NCBI RefSeq assembly: GCF_000429485.1
Contig: NZ_AUBY01000013.1
Location: forward strand, 62,001 to 126,000
Reading direction: 5' to 3'
DNA length: 64,000 nt
From: Aliagarivorans marinus DSM 23064
GTDB lineage: Bacteria; Pseudomonadota; Gammaproteobacteria; Enterobacterales; Celerinatantimonadaceae
The notes under the pieces: generated by a model
Seen by the model: the letters and a program-made list of their open reading frames with translations, nothing else
What the model was told of the DNA's origin: nothing
Databases searched by the model: none
Translations under genes and position numbers: made by a program
Shown here: positions 63,642 through 64,000 of the stretch, piece after piece
Numbering within the stretch: the stretch's first letter is position 1
How the letters are laid out: every line of letters starts with the position of its first letter

Positions 63642-63914
63642 CTAATCGAGCTCCTCTGCGTCAAAAGGCAGAGCTACTTGCTCCGCAATTATAGAATTCT
63701 GTTGTGCTGCCAGCGCTGCCCTCTGCTGACGAATAAATCGCAGTTTACGCTGTTTTGTGAGACGCAATATATTTTGTTGTTGAACAATAGACAAGTTTTG
63801 CCAGTGGAATCGCTCATCTCTTGTACGAAAACAGCCCAAACACAGCCCCCGGTTATTTGACTGGCAAATACCGCGACAAGGGTTGGGAATGGCAAAGAAT
63901 TCGAGCTGCTCCAT
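63642..63914 (-). CDS. DUF1289 family protein
   Basis: 90 residues. The N-terminal cysteine motif PCRGICQSNNRGLCLGCFRT followed by DERFHWQNLS is the DUF1289 signature; a Lys/Arg/Gln-rich helical tail follows. The cysteines probably bind a metal. Function unknown. It starts the short operon with can; the last 86 bases of the window upstream of it hold no gene I can see. Confidence 0.88.
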   Translation of the reverse strand: MEQLEFFAIPNPCRGICQSNNRGLCLGCFRTRDERFHWQNLSIVQQQNILRLTKQRKLRFIRQQRAALAAQQNSIIAEQVALPFDAEELD

Positions 63915-64000
63915 GCTTTCACCATAGTGGTGACGAGCCCGAGGTGCAAGCTACAGCCGCGCTCATCAGCTGTAGCCTGTAAGCCGCTTAGGCGTAAAGG

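Overview
The window comes from a Gram-negative gammaproteobacterium, most likely marine and from the Alteromonadales/Aeromonadales/Vibrio side of the class. Evidence for this is enterobacterial-type synteny (gcvA-DUF423-rlmM with a divergent GcvB-like sRNA; fadE divergent from gmhA-yafJ), a second EF-G of the FusA2 type, a DUF3369 HD-GYP regulator, lipoproteins with clear lipoboxes, and a sulfotransferase-containing exopolysaccharide locus. I cannot name the genus. No tRNA, rRNA, IS element, prophage or CRISPR array was seen.

Layout. 1-9.1 kb: a truncated periplasmic binding protein, an L,D-transpeptidase, a SixA-like phosphatase, rlmM, DUF423, gcvA and a GcvB-like sRNA; then a divergent ADP-ribosylglycohydrolase (DraG-like) / DraT pair; then yciB, yciI, a ComEA-like HhH protein and galU. 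9.1-22.8 kb: one long minus-strand exopolysaccharide operon. It starts with an initiating sugar transferase and continues with an outer-membrane barrel, a Wza-like protein, a Wzc-like tyrosine kinase, a WecG-type transferase, two sulfotransferases, two GT2 enzymes, a polymerase/ligase, a GH16 glucanase, a Wzx-like flippase and a PHP-type phosphatase. GalU, which makes UDP-glucose, is convergent with its end. The two sulfotransferases suggest a sulfated polymer. 23.3-32.3 kb: yafJ-gmhA, fadE with a FadR-like operator, an HD-GYP regulator, fusA2 and a nucleotidyltransferase. 32.4-41.4 kb: a large pullulanase lipoprotein with operator-like repeats upstream, dapB, and a nitrate-type ABC transporter behind a sigma-54 promoter and an NtrC-like box. 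41.4-48 kb: a MATE transporter, an AraC regulator, an ABC exporter, a small lipoprotein and the ABC-F protein YbiT. 48.1-51 kb: a terminator-bearing leader followed by two tandem paralogous lipoproteins of unknown function. 51-58.6 kb: FklB, a GNAT, an M48 protease, a pilin-like protein with an unusual C-terminal tail, dnaJ, dnaK (sigma-32 promoter) and a dicarboxylate symporter. 58.6-64 kb: an AT-rich gap, a second multidomain pullulanase with PKD repeats, beta-carbonic anhydrase and DUF1289.

Two themes link the genes. Nitrogen: GcvA/GcvB, the DraT/DraG-like pair and the NtrC/sigma-54-type nitrate uptake operon suggest close control of nitrogen supply, possibly in a diazotroph, although no nif gene lies in the window. 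Carbohydrate: two surface pullulanases handle branched alpha-glucans, and galU plus the exopolysaccharide operon make and secrete a probably sulfated polymer.
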